Assembly (NCBI GenBank): GCA_014654775.1
Contig: JACVZW010000018.1
Span: 25,350 to 89,349, forward strand
DNA length: 64,000 nt
Direction of reading: 5' to 3'
Origin: Paracoccaceae bacterium
GTDB lineage: Bacteria > Pseudomonadota > Alphaproteobacteria > Rhodobacterales > Rhodobacteraceae
The position numbers were made by a program, and so were the translations under genes. Position 1 is the stretch's first letter, and each line of letters opens with the position of its first letter. Under the pieces are notes generated by a model that saw only the letters and a list, made by a program, of their open reading frames with translations, searched no databases and was not told the DNA's origin. Below are positions 1 through 6,780 of this stretch, piece after piece.

Positions 1-30
1 CGATGGCCCTCAGGGAGGAGGAGGAGGGCC
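1..30 (-). ncRNA. CcsR/cuckoo-type small RNA, first hairpin only (cut by window edge)
   Basis: On the minus strand a six-pair stem (bases 30-25 with 10-5) presents a loop containing CCTCCTCCC (bases 21-13). It is the fifth hairpin with this loop in the array and occupies the position expected for the first hairpin of a third two-hairpin RNA; the second hairpin would lie beyond base 1. The sequence just before it on the minus strand (GACAGGCCC) resembles that before the middle unit (GACAGGTCC), which supports a repeated transcription unit. The assignment to the CcsR family is by analogy with Rhodobacter sphaeroides. Confidence 0.7.
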
Positions 31-71
31 TGTCGCACATCGTTGGAGCGGTTGCGCCCCGGAAGAAGGGT

Positions 72-139
72 GCGGCGATCCCAGGGAGGAGGAGGGGATC
101 GCCGCTTTTCCGCATGTCCCCAGGGAGGAGGAGGGGGAC
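72..139 (-). ncRNA. CcsR/cuckoo-type small RNA, two hairpins
   Basis: Two hairpins are seen on the minus strand. The first has stem 139-134/121-116 and the second an 11-pair stem 105-95/82-72. Each loop carries CCTCCTCCC (131-123 and 92-84), a perfect anti-Shine-Dalgarno motif. The linker is about ten bases and contains AAAA, as in the neighbouring unit. CcsR RNAs of R. sphaeroides are stress-induced, processed from the transcript of the upstream DUF1127 gene, and influence C1 metabolism and oxidative stress resistance. That role is inferred here from architecture, not shown. Confidence 0.82.
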
Positions 140-190
140 GTCGGACCTGTCAGAGAAGCATACGCAGCGCGGCTGCTTCTGGATCAAAGT

Positions 191-258
191 GCGGCGGCGC
201 CAGGGAGGAGGAGAAGCGCCGCCGCTTTTGCTATGAACCCCGGGAGGAGGTGGGGTTC
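191..258 (-). ncRNA. CcsR/cuckoo-type small RNA, two hairpins, next to the DUF1127 gene
   Basis: This is the first unit downstream of the DUF1127 stop codon (about 11 bases away). Hairpin one pairs 258-252 with 241-235 around a loop with CCTCCTCCC (250-242). Hairpin two pairs 225-216 with 200-191, again with CCTCCTCCC in the loop (211-203). The stems differ in sequence from the other unit while the loops are identical, so the loop is the conserved part. About 50 bases separate it from the next unit. Cotranscription with the DUF1127 gene is inferred from distance and strand. Confidence 0.83.
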
Positions 259-269
259 AGCAAGAAACC

Positions 270-485
270 TTATTTGCCGAAGGCCGCTTCGCGGGCCACG
301 GCGGGGATGTCGGTGCGGGCGATGCCGAGATCGGCAAGCTCGCGGTCGGAAAGCTGCACCAGCTCGCGGACGGTCTGGTTGTACACGGCGCGGCGGGCGA
401 TCTGCAGCTTGAACTGGGCGAAGACGCCCGAGATGCGGTCAGCCAGCGAGAAGGACGCGGCGCGGGAGGAGTTGACATAAGCCAT
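270..485 (-). CDS. ccaF1: DUF1127 small RNA-binding protein (CcaF1-like), host gene of the CcsR array
   Basis: A 71-residue protein starting MAYVNSS. The DUF1127 region fills the C-terminal half (about residues 28-66, with RRAVYNQTVRELVQLSDREL then DLGIARTDI). An upstream extension of the frame to base 602 was rejected because it does not look like protein, whereas this start has CTGAGG a little upstream on the minus strand. In R. sphaeroides the matching 71-residue protein CcaF1 lies directly upstream of CcsR1-4, binds RNA and takes part in maturation of these RNAs. Same order and strand here make that role likely. The 260 bp between it and mrp should hold divergent promoters; I could not identify a convincing RpoH-type promoter by eye. 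Confidence 0.9.
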   Translation of the reverse strand: MAYVNSSRAASFSLADRISGVFAQFKLQIARRAVYNQTVRELVQLSDRELADLGIARTDIPAVAREAAFGK

Positions 486-745
486 TTCGATCAGCCTCAG
501 TTTGTTACATCTGTTCTCAGGACAACGTTCTGTCGCGCTGTTACCGGAAACATGGGGCAAATGCTGCACCTGCACAATAGACGCGGTCTGCAATGCTGCC
601 ATGCAGCAATCGCATGGCTGACAGTCACAGAAATGTCATTGATTTCATGGGTTTCGATGAAAACCTGAGCAAATGGTCAACTCGGCCTTGTCGAGTGCCG
701 AAAAGATGACGAGGTTTGCCGAAACCTTGGGCAGGAGTAGAACGA

Positions 746-1822
746 ATGACGGTTACCAAAGAGGAAATCCTGCGGGCGCTTTCCGGGGTCGCTTTGCCCG
801 GTGGGGGCGATCTGGTGTCACGCGATCTGATTCGCGCGCTGACCGTTGACGGGGGGGTGGTGCGCTTTGTCATCGAGGCGGAAAGCCCCGAGGCGGCCCG
901 CGCGCTGGGTCCTGTGCAGGGCGCGGCGGAGGCGGCGGTGAAGCGGTTGGCGGGTGTCGAGACGGTGCAGGTGGTGATGACGGCGCATGGTCCGGCGGCC
1001 AAGCCTGCAGCGCCGCCCACGTTGAAGATCGGGCAGCATCCGACGCCCCAGCAGGGCGGGCCGCAGAAGGTGTCGGGGGTGGACCGGATTATCGCGGTCG
1101 CCTCTGGCAAGGGGGGCGTGGGGAAGTCGACCGTCTCGTCCAATCTGGCGGTGGCGCTGGCGCGGCAGGGGCGGAAGGTGGGCCTTCTGGATGCCGATAT
1201 CTATGGGCCGAGCCAGCCGCGGATGATGGGGGTGTCGAAGCGCCCCGCCAGCCCGGATGGGAAGATTATCGAGCCTTTGCAGGCACATGGCGTCACGATG
1301 ATGTCGATTGGCCTGATGCTGAAGGAGGATGAGGCGGTCATCTGGCGGGGCCCGATGATCATGGGGGCGTTGCAGCAGCTTTTGGGGCAGGTGGCTTGGG
1401 GGAAGCTGGATATCCTGATCATCGACCTGCCGCCGGGGACGGGGGATATCCAGCTGACCTTGGCGCAAAGAACGCAACTGACCGGGGCGCTGGTGGTATC
1501 GACGCCGCAGGACGTGGCCCTTTTGGATGCGCGTAAAGCGCTGGATATGTTCAGCAAATTGAAGGTGCCGGTGCTGGGGCTGATCGAGAACATGTCGACC
1601 TTCTGCTGCCCGAACTGTGGACATGAGACGCAGATCTTTGGTCATGGCGGGGTGAAGGCGGAGGCGGCCAAGCTGGGCCTGCCCTTCCTTGGCGAATTGC
1701 CTTTGGCGCTTTCGGTGCGGCAGGCGGGGGATGCGGGCGTGCCGATCGCGGCGACCGATGCACCGGAAGCCGAGGCCTATGCGCGGCTGGCGAAGGGGCT
1801 GATCGCGGGCGGAATGGCGTAA
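746..1822 (+). CDS. mrp: Mrp/ApbC family iron-sulfur cluster carrier ATPase
   Basis: Cytosolic P-loop ATPase of the Mrp/NBP35 family, which carries and delivers [4Fe-4S] clusters to apoproteins. Of 358 residues, about 1-80 form the N-terminal DUF59-like domain; the deviant Walker A (GKGGVGKST) is at 121-129, the DxD-type strand [14 protein letters not shown] follows at about 147-160, DLPPGTGD lies near 227-234, and the metal-binding CPNC is at 288-291. The ATG at 746 has AGGAG eight bases upstream and is preferred over an in-frame ATG at 716. It is transcribed away from the DUF1127 gene. No partner gene for Fe-S assembly is adjacent. Confidence 0.95.
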   Translation: MTVTKEEILRALSGVALPGGGDLVSRDLIRALTVDGGVVRFVIEAESPEAARALGPVQGAAEAAVKRLAGVETVQVVMTAHGPAAKPAAPPTLKIGQHPTPQQGGPQKVSGVDRIIAVASGKGGVGKSTVSSNLAVALARQGRKVGLLDADIYGPSQPRMMGVSKRPASPDGKIIEPLQAHGVTMMSIGLMLKEDEAVIWRGPMIMGALQQLLGQVAWGKLDILIIDLPPGTGDIQLTLAQRTQLTGALVVSTPQDVALLDARKALDMFSKLKVPVLGLIENMSTFCCPNCGHETQIFGHGGVKAEAAKLGLPFLGELPLALSVRQAGDAGVPIAATDAPEAEAYARLAKGLIAGGMA

Positions 1823-1861
1823 GATTTGCGTTTCGGCGCAAGGGGTTGGCCCACAACAGGT

Positions 1862-1905
1862 GTGCCGAGATCTGTGCCGCCTTTTGTGCAGCAAAGTGTA
1901 CATAC
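1862..1905 (+). repeat. GTGC repeat with 12-bp period, copy 1
   Basis: GTGC recurs exactly every 12 bases: 1862, 1874 and 1886, then a degenerate GTAC at 1898. The middle and third units read GTGCCGCCTTTT and GTGCAGCAAAGT. Two further copies with the same spacing are at 14409 and 62611. All three lie 27-40 bp or less behind the stop of a plus-strand gene. A period close to one helical turn suggests a protein-binding array, but no known operator matches; the function is unknown. Confidence 0.6.
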
Positions 1906-2081
1906 AAATTTGGGCAGAGTGGGGTGCCTGATTTTGGTTAATGGTGCGCGTATGCACAGAAGGCCGGCGGCGGCCGGTGGATGACCGATCGGGGGGCTGG
2001 ACGGGGCGCGCATGGCTTCCCACATCCTTCTCAGTCTGTCATCGCCCCTGTGCGACAGGGGCAGGGCAAGAGGACCCGACC

Positions 2082-2282
2082 ATGAGCATTGACCTGCCGC
2101 CGATCCCCGACCTAGCCGCGATCATCGCGCCGCAGGACATCGAGAAGAAAAAGCGTGGCGGGAGCGGCCGCGCGGCGGCCATCGCCATCGGCACGGTGCT
2201 GATCCTGTCGGATGGATCGGAATGCGTGGTCGCCGGTTTTGACGCGGCGGGCAATCCGATCTGCCATCCGCTGCAGAACTGA
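2082..2282 (+). CDS. Small protein of unknown function (66 aa)
   Basis: Starts MSIDLPPIPDLAAII and ends in a short hydrophobic, glycine-rich stretch (AAAIAIGTVLILSDGSECVV) followed by GNPICHPLQN. AAGAGGA lies about nine bases before the ATG, and a seven-pair hairpin (2044-2050 with 2056-2062) sits directly ahead of that ribosome site, so its translation could be structure-controlled. I do not recognise the family. High GC at third codon positions and the good ribosome site support a real gene. No neighbour gives a functional hint. Confidence 0.6.
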   Translation: MSIDLPPIPDLAAIIAPQDIEKKKRGGSGRAAAIAIGTVLILSDGSECVVAGFDAAGNPICHPLQN

Positions 2283-2398
2283 CCTTCGGACAGAGCGGAT
2301 CGGCCCCCCGGATGGGGTAGGCAGCGGCGCGCGGTGATCCCGCGACCCGGCAGAACGGGTATGACCCGCCGGGTGGCCTATCCATCCGCCCCGCCGGA

Positions 2399-2423
2399 TG
2401 GGACGGGATGGGATGGGTTGGGA
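2399..2423 (+). promoter_or_regulatory. Candidate MraZ operator, three TGGGA repeats
   Basis: TGGGA occurs at 2399, 2409 and 2419, each separated by exactly five bases. Escherichia coli MraZ, the first product of the dcw cluster, represses its own operon by binding TGGGN repeats with five-base spacers, and the spacing here matches. The distance to mraZ is about 630 bp, longer than usual, so this may be an upstream part of a larger operator or partly a low-complexity run of TGGGA-like pentamers. Confidence 0.55.
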
Positions 2424-2449
2424 CAGCCCTTTCCGACGAATCAATTGCA

Positions 2450-2464
2450 TGGGAAATCGTGGGA
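2450..2464 (+). promoter_or_regulatory. Candidate MraZ operator, two TGGGA repeats
   Basis: TGGGA at 2450 and 2460 with the five-base spacer AATCG. The same core (TGGGAAATCG) recurs at 2573 on this strand and, reversed, at 2749-2740, so it is a conserved unit within this region rather than chance. Confidence 0.6.
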
Positions 2465-2562
2465 GAAGCCCGTCCGCTGGCCTGAATCGGGGGCTTCTGC
2501 GCCGGATTCCGGCCCCTTTTTGACCTGTATCTCGGTCTCTCTGGGGGTCTGTGCAAAAAAGT

Positions 2563-2587
2563 TGGGATCGGGTGGGAAATCGGGCCA
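2563..2587 (+). promoter_or_regulatory. Candidate MraZ operator, two TGGGA repeats plus a decayed third
   Basis: TGGGA at 2563 and 2573, spacer TCGGG, followed after another five bases by GGCCA in the place of a third repeat. It lies about 200 bp ahead of the small gene that precedes mraZ and just upstream of the weak promoter candidate at 2609, a sensible place for an operator. Confidence 0.65.
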
Positions 2588-2652
2588 CTCACTGACGATC
2601 ACTATATGTTGTGATTGTTTGAGGCATAACCGCCTATTTGTGGCGGGTTGGC

Positions 2653-2661
2653 TGTGGATAA
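2653..2661 (-). promoter_or_regulatory. Perfect DnaA box
   Basis: The minus strand reads TTATCCACA, the consensus DnaA box. In Caulobacter DnaA acts as a transcription factor for division genes; the same may apply here, and two near-consensus boxes lie before ftsZ. A single box can also be chance. Confidence 0.5.
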
Positions 2662-2734
2662 CTTTACCAGATGCTGTGTTGGGATATGGGTTTGAACAAG
2701 ATATGCCCAAAGTCTCCCTCATTTTCCCGTTGCA

Positions 2735-2749
2735 TGGGACGATTTCCCA
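2735..2749 (+). promoter_or_regulatory. Inverted TGGGA pair next to the gene before mraZ
   Basis: TGGGA and TCCCA face each other across five bases, 21 bp before the start codon at 2771. Reversed, it carries the same TGGGAAATCG core as the two direct-repeat sites upstream. It may be a further MraZ contact or an independent operator. Confidence 0.4.
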
Positions 2750-2770
2750 TGGCACATAAGGGACACGAAG

Positions 2771-3100
2771 ATGAGAGCGGGCAAAACGAAAGCAGGGGCG
2801 GCTCAAGACCCCGAACAGGCGAAAGCAGGCTTCATACAGGCACCCGCCTTCATCGAAACCAGAGATCCGGCGCGCGAGCGAGCAGACATCTCCCCCAGGT
2901 GGCGCGCGTAGCTGGACGCCCAGCGATGGGACAGGCGGCGGATCGAGCAGTGGCAGCAGCTCGATCCGCCGTTTCCGTTTCAGGGTCCGGGTTTGCCGGA
3001 CAGGGGCCTGACGGAGCAGGGCAAGAAGCTGCGCGAAGGAGGCCGGAAGGCCCATGTCGGAGGCGTTCAGAGGCGAGTTCACCCAGAAGGTGGACGGTAA
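2771..3100 (+). pseudogene. Small unknown gene before mraZ, interrupted by an in-frame TAG
   Basis: The frame opens with ATG after a good AAGGGA site and encodes 46 residues (MRAGKTKAGAAQDPEQ...) to a TAG at 2909-2911. The same frame then continues for 62 codons with protein-like sequence (LDAQRWDRRRIEQWQQLDPP, later LPDRGLTEQGKKLR) and G/C-rich third positions, ending at 3100 inside mraZ. The joint (PRWRA-stop-LDAQRWDRRR) reads like one continuous helix, so I think a sense codon, perhaps GAG, became TAG. Alternatives are a genuine 46-residue protein or stop readthrough. Function unknown; position suggests cotranscription with mraZ. Confidence 0.5.
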
Positions 3101-3563
3101 GGCGCGGGTGTCGATCCCGGCGGCCTTTCGCCGTGTTCTGGAGGCCGGAGACCCGGACAGCATCCGCAAGCGCATCGTGATCGTCTATGGCGACGAGCGC
3201 CGCAAATACGCCGATTGCTATACCGTCGCGGGCGCGCAGCGCCTTGAGGCGATGATCCGCAAGCTGCCGTTGGGGTCGCCCCAGCGCCGCCTGCTGGAGC
3301 GCAATGTCATCACCCTGTCCGTCACGGTCGAGATCGATGACGACGGGCGGATCGTCCTGCCGCCGAAGGTGCGGGAAAAAACCGGGCTGTCCGCGAGCGA
3401 CGCGGGCGAGGCGGTCTTTGCCGGGGCGCTGGACACGTTCCAGATCTGGAAGCCCGAGACATATGAGGCCGAGATCCTGCGCGCGGCGGAAGAGGATCTG
3501 GCGGCACTGCCTGCGGATATGGACATCCTGTCGCTTTTGGGCGGCGACGCGCCGGAGGTCTGA
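3054..3563 (+). CDS. mraZ: Transcriptional regulator MraZ
   Basis: 169 residues with two SpoVT/AbrB-type swapped-hairpin domains: one at about 5-55 (FRGEFTQKVDGKARVSIPAAFRR) and one at about 80-130 (VEIDDDGRIVLPPKVREKTG). MraZ forms rings that bind TGGGN repeats before its own operon and damps expression of dcw genes; such repeats lie upstream. The start is the ATG after GGAGGCCGGAAGG. The C-terminal tail after residue 140 is acidic. It leads the operon, with rsmH three bases downstream. Confidence 0.96.
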   Translation: MSEAFRGEFTQKVDGKARVSIPAAFRRVLEAGDPDSIRKRIVIVYGDERRKYADCYTVAGAQRLEAMIRKLPLGSPQRRLLERNVITLSVTVEIDDDGRIVLPPKVREKTGLSASDAGEAVFAGALDTFQIWKPETYEAEILRAAEEDLAALPADMDILSLLGGDAPEV

Positions 3564-3566
3564 GCC

Positions 3567-4571
3567 TTGGAAGTCCGCGATCAGGAGATCGGTCGCATCC
3601 CCCACATCCCGGTGCTGCTTGGCCCGCTTCTGGCGGCTGTCGCCCCGGTGGAGGGCGACTGGCTGGACGGCACATTCGGTGCGGGCGGTTATGCGCGGGG
3701 TTTGCTGGAGGCGGGTGCTTCGCGGGTGACAGGGGTGGATCGGGACCCGCTGGCGTTGCAGATGGCAGGGTCTTGGGCGGGAGAGTATGGCGACCGGCTG
3801 CGGCTGGTGGCGGGGAATTTCGCGGAACTGGACGTGCATGCAGGCGGGCCGCTGGACGGGGTCGTGCTGGACCTTGGCGTGTCGTCGATGCAGTTGGACC
3901 GGGCAGAGCGGGGGTTTTCCTTTCAGAAGGACGGACCCCTCGACATGCGGATGAGCCAAGAGGGCGAAAGTGCCGCCGATCTGGTGAACGGGGCGGCGGA
4001 AGGGCTGCTGGCGGATATCCTGTATCATTACGGCGAAGAGCGGGCCTCGCGCCGGATCGCGCGGGCGATCGTGGAGGCGCGCTCGGTGGCGCCGATCACC
4101 ACCACGCTGCGGTTGGCCGAGATCGTGGCGAAATGCCTGCCGCGCCCGAAGCCGGGGCAGAGCCATCCCGCGACGCGGAGCTTTCAGGCGATCCGCATCG
4201 CGGTGAATACGGAGTTTGACAGTCTGGCCGAAGGGTTGCAGGCCGCCGAGCGTGCGCTGAAGCCCGGCGGGCGGCTGGCGGTGGTGACGTTCCATTCCCT
4301 TGAGGACCGGATCGTGAAGCGGTTCTTCCAGATCGCGAGCGGGGCGGAGGCCAATGCCAACCGCTACGCCCCGGCGCGCGCCGACCAATCGGCGCGGTTC
4401 GAGATGATCACCAAAAAGGCGGTCGCGCCCGATGAGGGCGAGTTGGCCGCCAATCCGCGCGCCCGCAGCGCCAAGCTGCGCGTGGCGCGGCGGACCCATG
4501 TTCCCGCAGCCCGGATCGCGCCCGCCGCGCTGGGCCTGCCAGAGTTTCAGCCCAAGAAAGGACGCCGCTGA
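3567..4571 (+). CDS. rsmH: 16S rRNA (cytosine(1402)-N4)-methyltransferase
   Basis: SAM-dependent methyltransferase that modifies C1402 of 16S rRNA at the decoding centre. The 334-residue protein has [10 protein letters not shown] near the start, the SAM-binding motif [14 protein letters not shown] at about 29-42, and [15 protein letters not shown] and [21 protein letters not shown] further on, all typical of MraW/RsmH. The start is a TTG at 3567 preceded by CGGAGG inside the end of mraZ; no ATG fits better. It overlaps ftsL by one base (TGATG), so the two are translationally coupled. Confidence 0.96.
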   Translation: MEVRDQEIGRIPHIPVLLGPLLAAVAPVEGDWLDGTFGAGGYARGLLEAGASRVTGVDRDPLALQMAGSWAGEYGDRLRLVAGNFAELDVHAGGPLDGVVLDLGVSSMQLDRAERGFSFQKDGPLDMRMSQEGESAADLVNGAAEGLLADILYHYGEERASRRIARAIVEARSVAPITTTLRLAEIVAKCLPRPKPGQSHPATRSFQAIRIAVNTEFDSLAEGLQAAERALKPGGRLAVVTFHSLEDRIVKRFFQIASGAEANANRYAPARADQSARFEMITKKAVAPDEGELAANPRARSAKLRVARRTHVPAARIAPAALGLPEFQPKKGRR

Positions 4572-4981
4572 TGCGCCCTGTGTTCTTTGTCCTCTCGTTC
4601 CTTGTCGTGATGGGTCTGGCCTTCTGGGCCTATCGCGAGAATTACGCCACGCAGGCCGCGCTGCGGGAGATGACCCAGTTGCAGAACGAGATCGCCAGCT
4701 TGCGCGAGGCGCTGACGCTGCAGCGGGCCGAATGGGCCTATTTGAACCGGCCCGAGCGGTTGCGCGAGTTGGCGACGCTGAATTTCGACCGGTTGGGGCT
4801 GTTGCCGCTGGAACCCGTGCAGTTTGGGGCGGCGGCGCAGGTGTCCTATCCGGCGCCGACCATCCTGCCGGGGATGGAAGGCTTTCCCGATATCGATGCG
4901 CCGGTCGCGGTGACCGGCCAGACGGATTCCGAGACCGGGGCGGGGAATGCCGCCTCTTCTGTTGACGGACAATTCCCATGA
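4571..4981 (+). CDS. ftsL: Cell division protein FtsL
   Basis: 136-residue bitopic membrane protein. A single membrane segment near residues 3-20 (FFVLSFLVVMGLAFWAY) is followed by a heptad-like coiled coil (about 28-65, EMTQLQNEIASLREALTLQR) and an acidic periplasmic tail. It belongs to the FtsQLB complex that activates septal wall synthesis by FtsWI. Sequence is poorly conserved in the family, so size, topology and position between rsmH and ftsI carry the call. It overlaps both neighbours by one to four bases. Confidence 0.9.
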   Translation: MRPVFFVLSFLVVMGLAFWAYRENYATQAALREMTQLQNEIASLREALTLQRAEWAYLNRPERLRELATLNFDRLGLLPLEPVQFGAAAQVSYPAPTILPGMEGFPDIDAPVAVTGQTDSETGAGNAASSVDGQFP

Positions 4982-6765
4982 TCCGCACGCCCCTGCGCCC
5001 GCTGGCCCGTATCCTGTCCGCCCGTCAGAAGGGCGAGAATCCCGACACGATCGAGCGCGAGAACCTGCGCCTGCGCCATGAGGAGATCCGCGACAAATCT
5101 CGCGCCCGGGCCGAGGTGCGGCTGTTGTTCCTGAGCCTTGGTTTTCTGGCGGCCTTTGCCACCATCGGGGCGCGGATGGGGCTTTTGGCCGCGACCGAGC
5201 CGATGGAGCCGCGCACGGCGGCGGCGGGGGCGGAAATTGTGGCGACGCGGGCCGATATCACGGATCGCAACGGGCGCATTCTGGCGACCAACATGCAGAC
5301 CTATTCGCTTTATGCGCAGCCTAAGGACATGGTCGATCCGGGCCGGGTGGCGCGGGAATTGGCGAAGATCTTCCCCGAAATCGATCCCGTCGCGCTGGAG
5401 CGGCGGTTGACCGACGGGCGGTCCTTCTTGTGGATCCGCCGGGTTATGAGCCCCGAGCAGATGCAGCGGGTCCATGAGATCGGCGATCCGGGCCTGTTGT
5501 TCGGGCCGCGCGAGATGCGGCTTTATCCCAACGGGCAGTTGGCCGCGCATGTGCTGGGCGGGGCGAGTTTCGGGGCGGAGGGCGTGTCGAGCGCCGAGGT
5601 GATCGGGACGGCGGGGATCGAGAAGGCGCTGGATGCGCGGCTGCGCGATCCGGCGCAATCGGGCACGCCCCTTGCGCTGTCCATCGATCTGACGCTGCAG
5701 GCGACGATCGAAGAGGTGCTGGCCACGGGCAAGACCATGCTGAACGCCAAGGGCGCGGCGGCGATCCTGATGGATGTGCGGACGGGGGAGATCCTGTCGC
5801 TGGCCTCGCTGCCCGCGTTCGATCCGAATGACCGGCCCAATCCGCTGGTGAAGGGCGATCCGGGTGACAGCCCGCTCTTTAACCGGGCTGTGCAGGGTGT
5901 GTATGAACTGGGGTCGACCTTCAAGATTTTCACCGTGGCCAATGCGTTGAACCTTGGGCTGGTGGAGATGGAGACGATGGTGGATGCCAATGCGCCCAAG
6001 CGCTGGGGCCGGTTCACCATCAAGGAATTCCAGAACAAGAATTACGGGCCGCTGCTGTCGGTCGAGGATGTCATCGTGAAGTCGTCGAACGTCGGCACGG
6101 CCAATCTTGCCCTTATGATCGGGGCGGAGCGGCAGGCGGCGTTTTTCCAGTCGCTGGGGTTCTTCCAGCCCACCACGATCGAGTTGGTGGAGGCGCCGGG
6201 GGCGCGGCCCATCGTGCCCAAGCGATGGCCCGACATCACGACGATCACGACGAGCTATGGGCACGGCATTTCGGCCAGCCCGATGCATCTGGCGGTGGCC
6301 TATGCGGCGATTGCCAATGGCGGGGTGATGGTGACGCCGACGCTGCTGCAGGGCGGTGTGCCGCAGAACGGGCCGCGCGTCATGTCGGAAGAGACGGCGC
6401 GGGATTCGGTGAACATGCTGCGCAGCGTGGTGGCGCAGGGCACCGCGACCCTGAGTGATGTGCCGGGCTATCAGGTGGCGGGCAAGACCGGGACGGCGGA
6501 AAAGCCCAATGCGCAGGGCGGCTATGACACCGACAAGGTGGTGAACACCTTCGCGAGTCTCTTTCCCGCCGATGATCCGAAATACGTGCTGGTGGTGACG
6601 CTGGACGAGCCGGTGGAGACATCGGGCAGCGAGCCGCGCCGCACAGCGGGCTGGACGGCGGTGCCGGTGGCGGGCGAGATCATCCGCCGCACCGCGCCGC
6701 TGATGGGGTTGCGACCGGTGGTTGAACCGCCTCCGGTCGATGAGCTAACAGCCGTCTCGAACTGA
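4978..6765 (+). CDS. ftsI: Division-specific transpeptidase FtsI (PBP3)
   Basis: 595-residue class B penicillin-binding protein that cross-links septal peptidoglycan. A cytoplasmic N-terminus with basic residues precedes the membrane anchor at about 48-66; the dimerisation domain follows, and the transpeptidase carries the three canonical motifs: STFK at 313-316 (nucleophile S313), SSN at 369-371, and KTG at 503-505. The ATG overlaps the ftsL stop (ATGA). FtsW, its polymerase partner, is encoded 10 kb downstream. Confidence 0.97.
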   Translation: MIRTPLRPLARILSARQKGENPDTIERENLRLRHEEIRDKSRARAEVRLLFLSLGFLAAFATIGARMGLLAATEPMEPRTAAAGAEIVATRADITDRNGRILATNMQTYSLYAQPKDMVDPGRVARELAKIFPEIDPVALERRLTDGRSFLWIRRVMSPEQMQRVHEIGDPGLLFGPREMRLYPNGQLAAHVLGGASFGAEGVSSAEVIGTAGIEKALDARLRDPAQSGTPLALSIDLTLQATIEEVLATGKTMLNAKGAAAILMDVRTGEILSLASLPAFDPNDRPNPLVKGDPGDSPLFNRAVQGVYELGSTFKIFTVANALNLGLVEMETMVDANAPKRWGRFTIKEFQNKNYGPLLSVEDVIVKSSNVGTANLALMIGAERQAAFFQSLGFFQPTTIELVEAPGARPIVPKRWPDITTITTSYGHGISASPMHLAVAYAAIANGGVMVTPTLLQGGVPQNGPRVMSEETARDSVNMLRSVVAQGTATLSDVPGYQVAGKTGTAEKPNAQGGYDTDKVVNTFASLFPADDPKYVLVVTLDEPVETSGSEPRRTAGWTAVPVAGEIIRRTAPLMGLRPVVEPPPVDELTAVSN

Positions 6766-6780
6766 GACGGGGGCGCGGGG

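Larger units (their letters stand above)
2283..2770 (+). other. Regulatory region upstream of the dcw cluster (no gene seen)
   Basis: This 490-bp stretch has no convincing coding frame. It holds three clusters of TGGGA repeats on a 10-bp pitch, an inverted TGGGA pair, a perfect DnaA box (2653-2661), three GANTC methylation sites (2438, 2484, 2505) and an inverted repeat AGAAGCCC/GGGCTTCT (2464-2471 and 2491-2498). I checked it for the conserved core of RNase P RNA, which some relatives keep near mraZ, and did not find it. A weak promoter candidate is TTGTGA at 2609 with GCCTAT 17 bp downstream. Confidence 0.6.

Noticed and set aside
3..480. Plus-strand open frames through the hairpin array
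   Set aside because: Their glycine- and arginine-rich translations come from the GGGAGGAGG repeats, which make sense only as minus-strand hairpin loops.
1862..1905. GTGC repeats as a CRISPR array, DnaA boxes or PhaR sites
   Set aside because: Units are 12 bp with no unique spacers; the sequence does not match TTATCCACA, and the arrangement does not fit CTGC-N3/4-GCAG.
2283..2770. RNase P RNA gene upstream of mraZ
   Set aside because: The conserved 5' and 3' core sequences of bacterial RNase P RNA are absent.
2850..4988. A 712-codon minus-strand open frame opposite mraZ, rsmH and ftsL
   Set aside because: Long antisense frames are common in high-GC DNA; the translation is rich in Arg, Pro and His and lacks motifs, while the plus-strand genes are certain.
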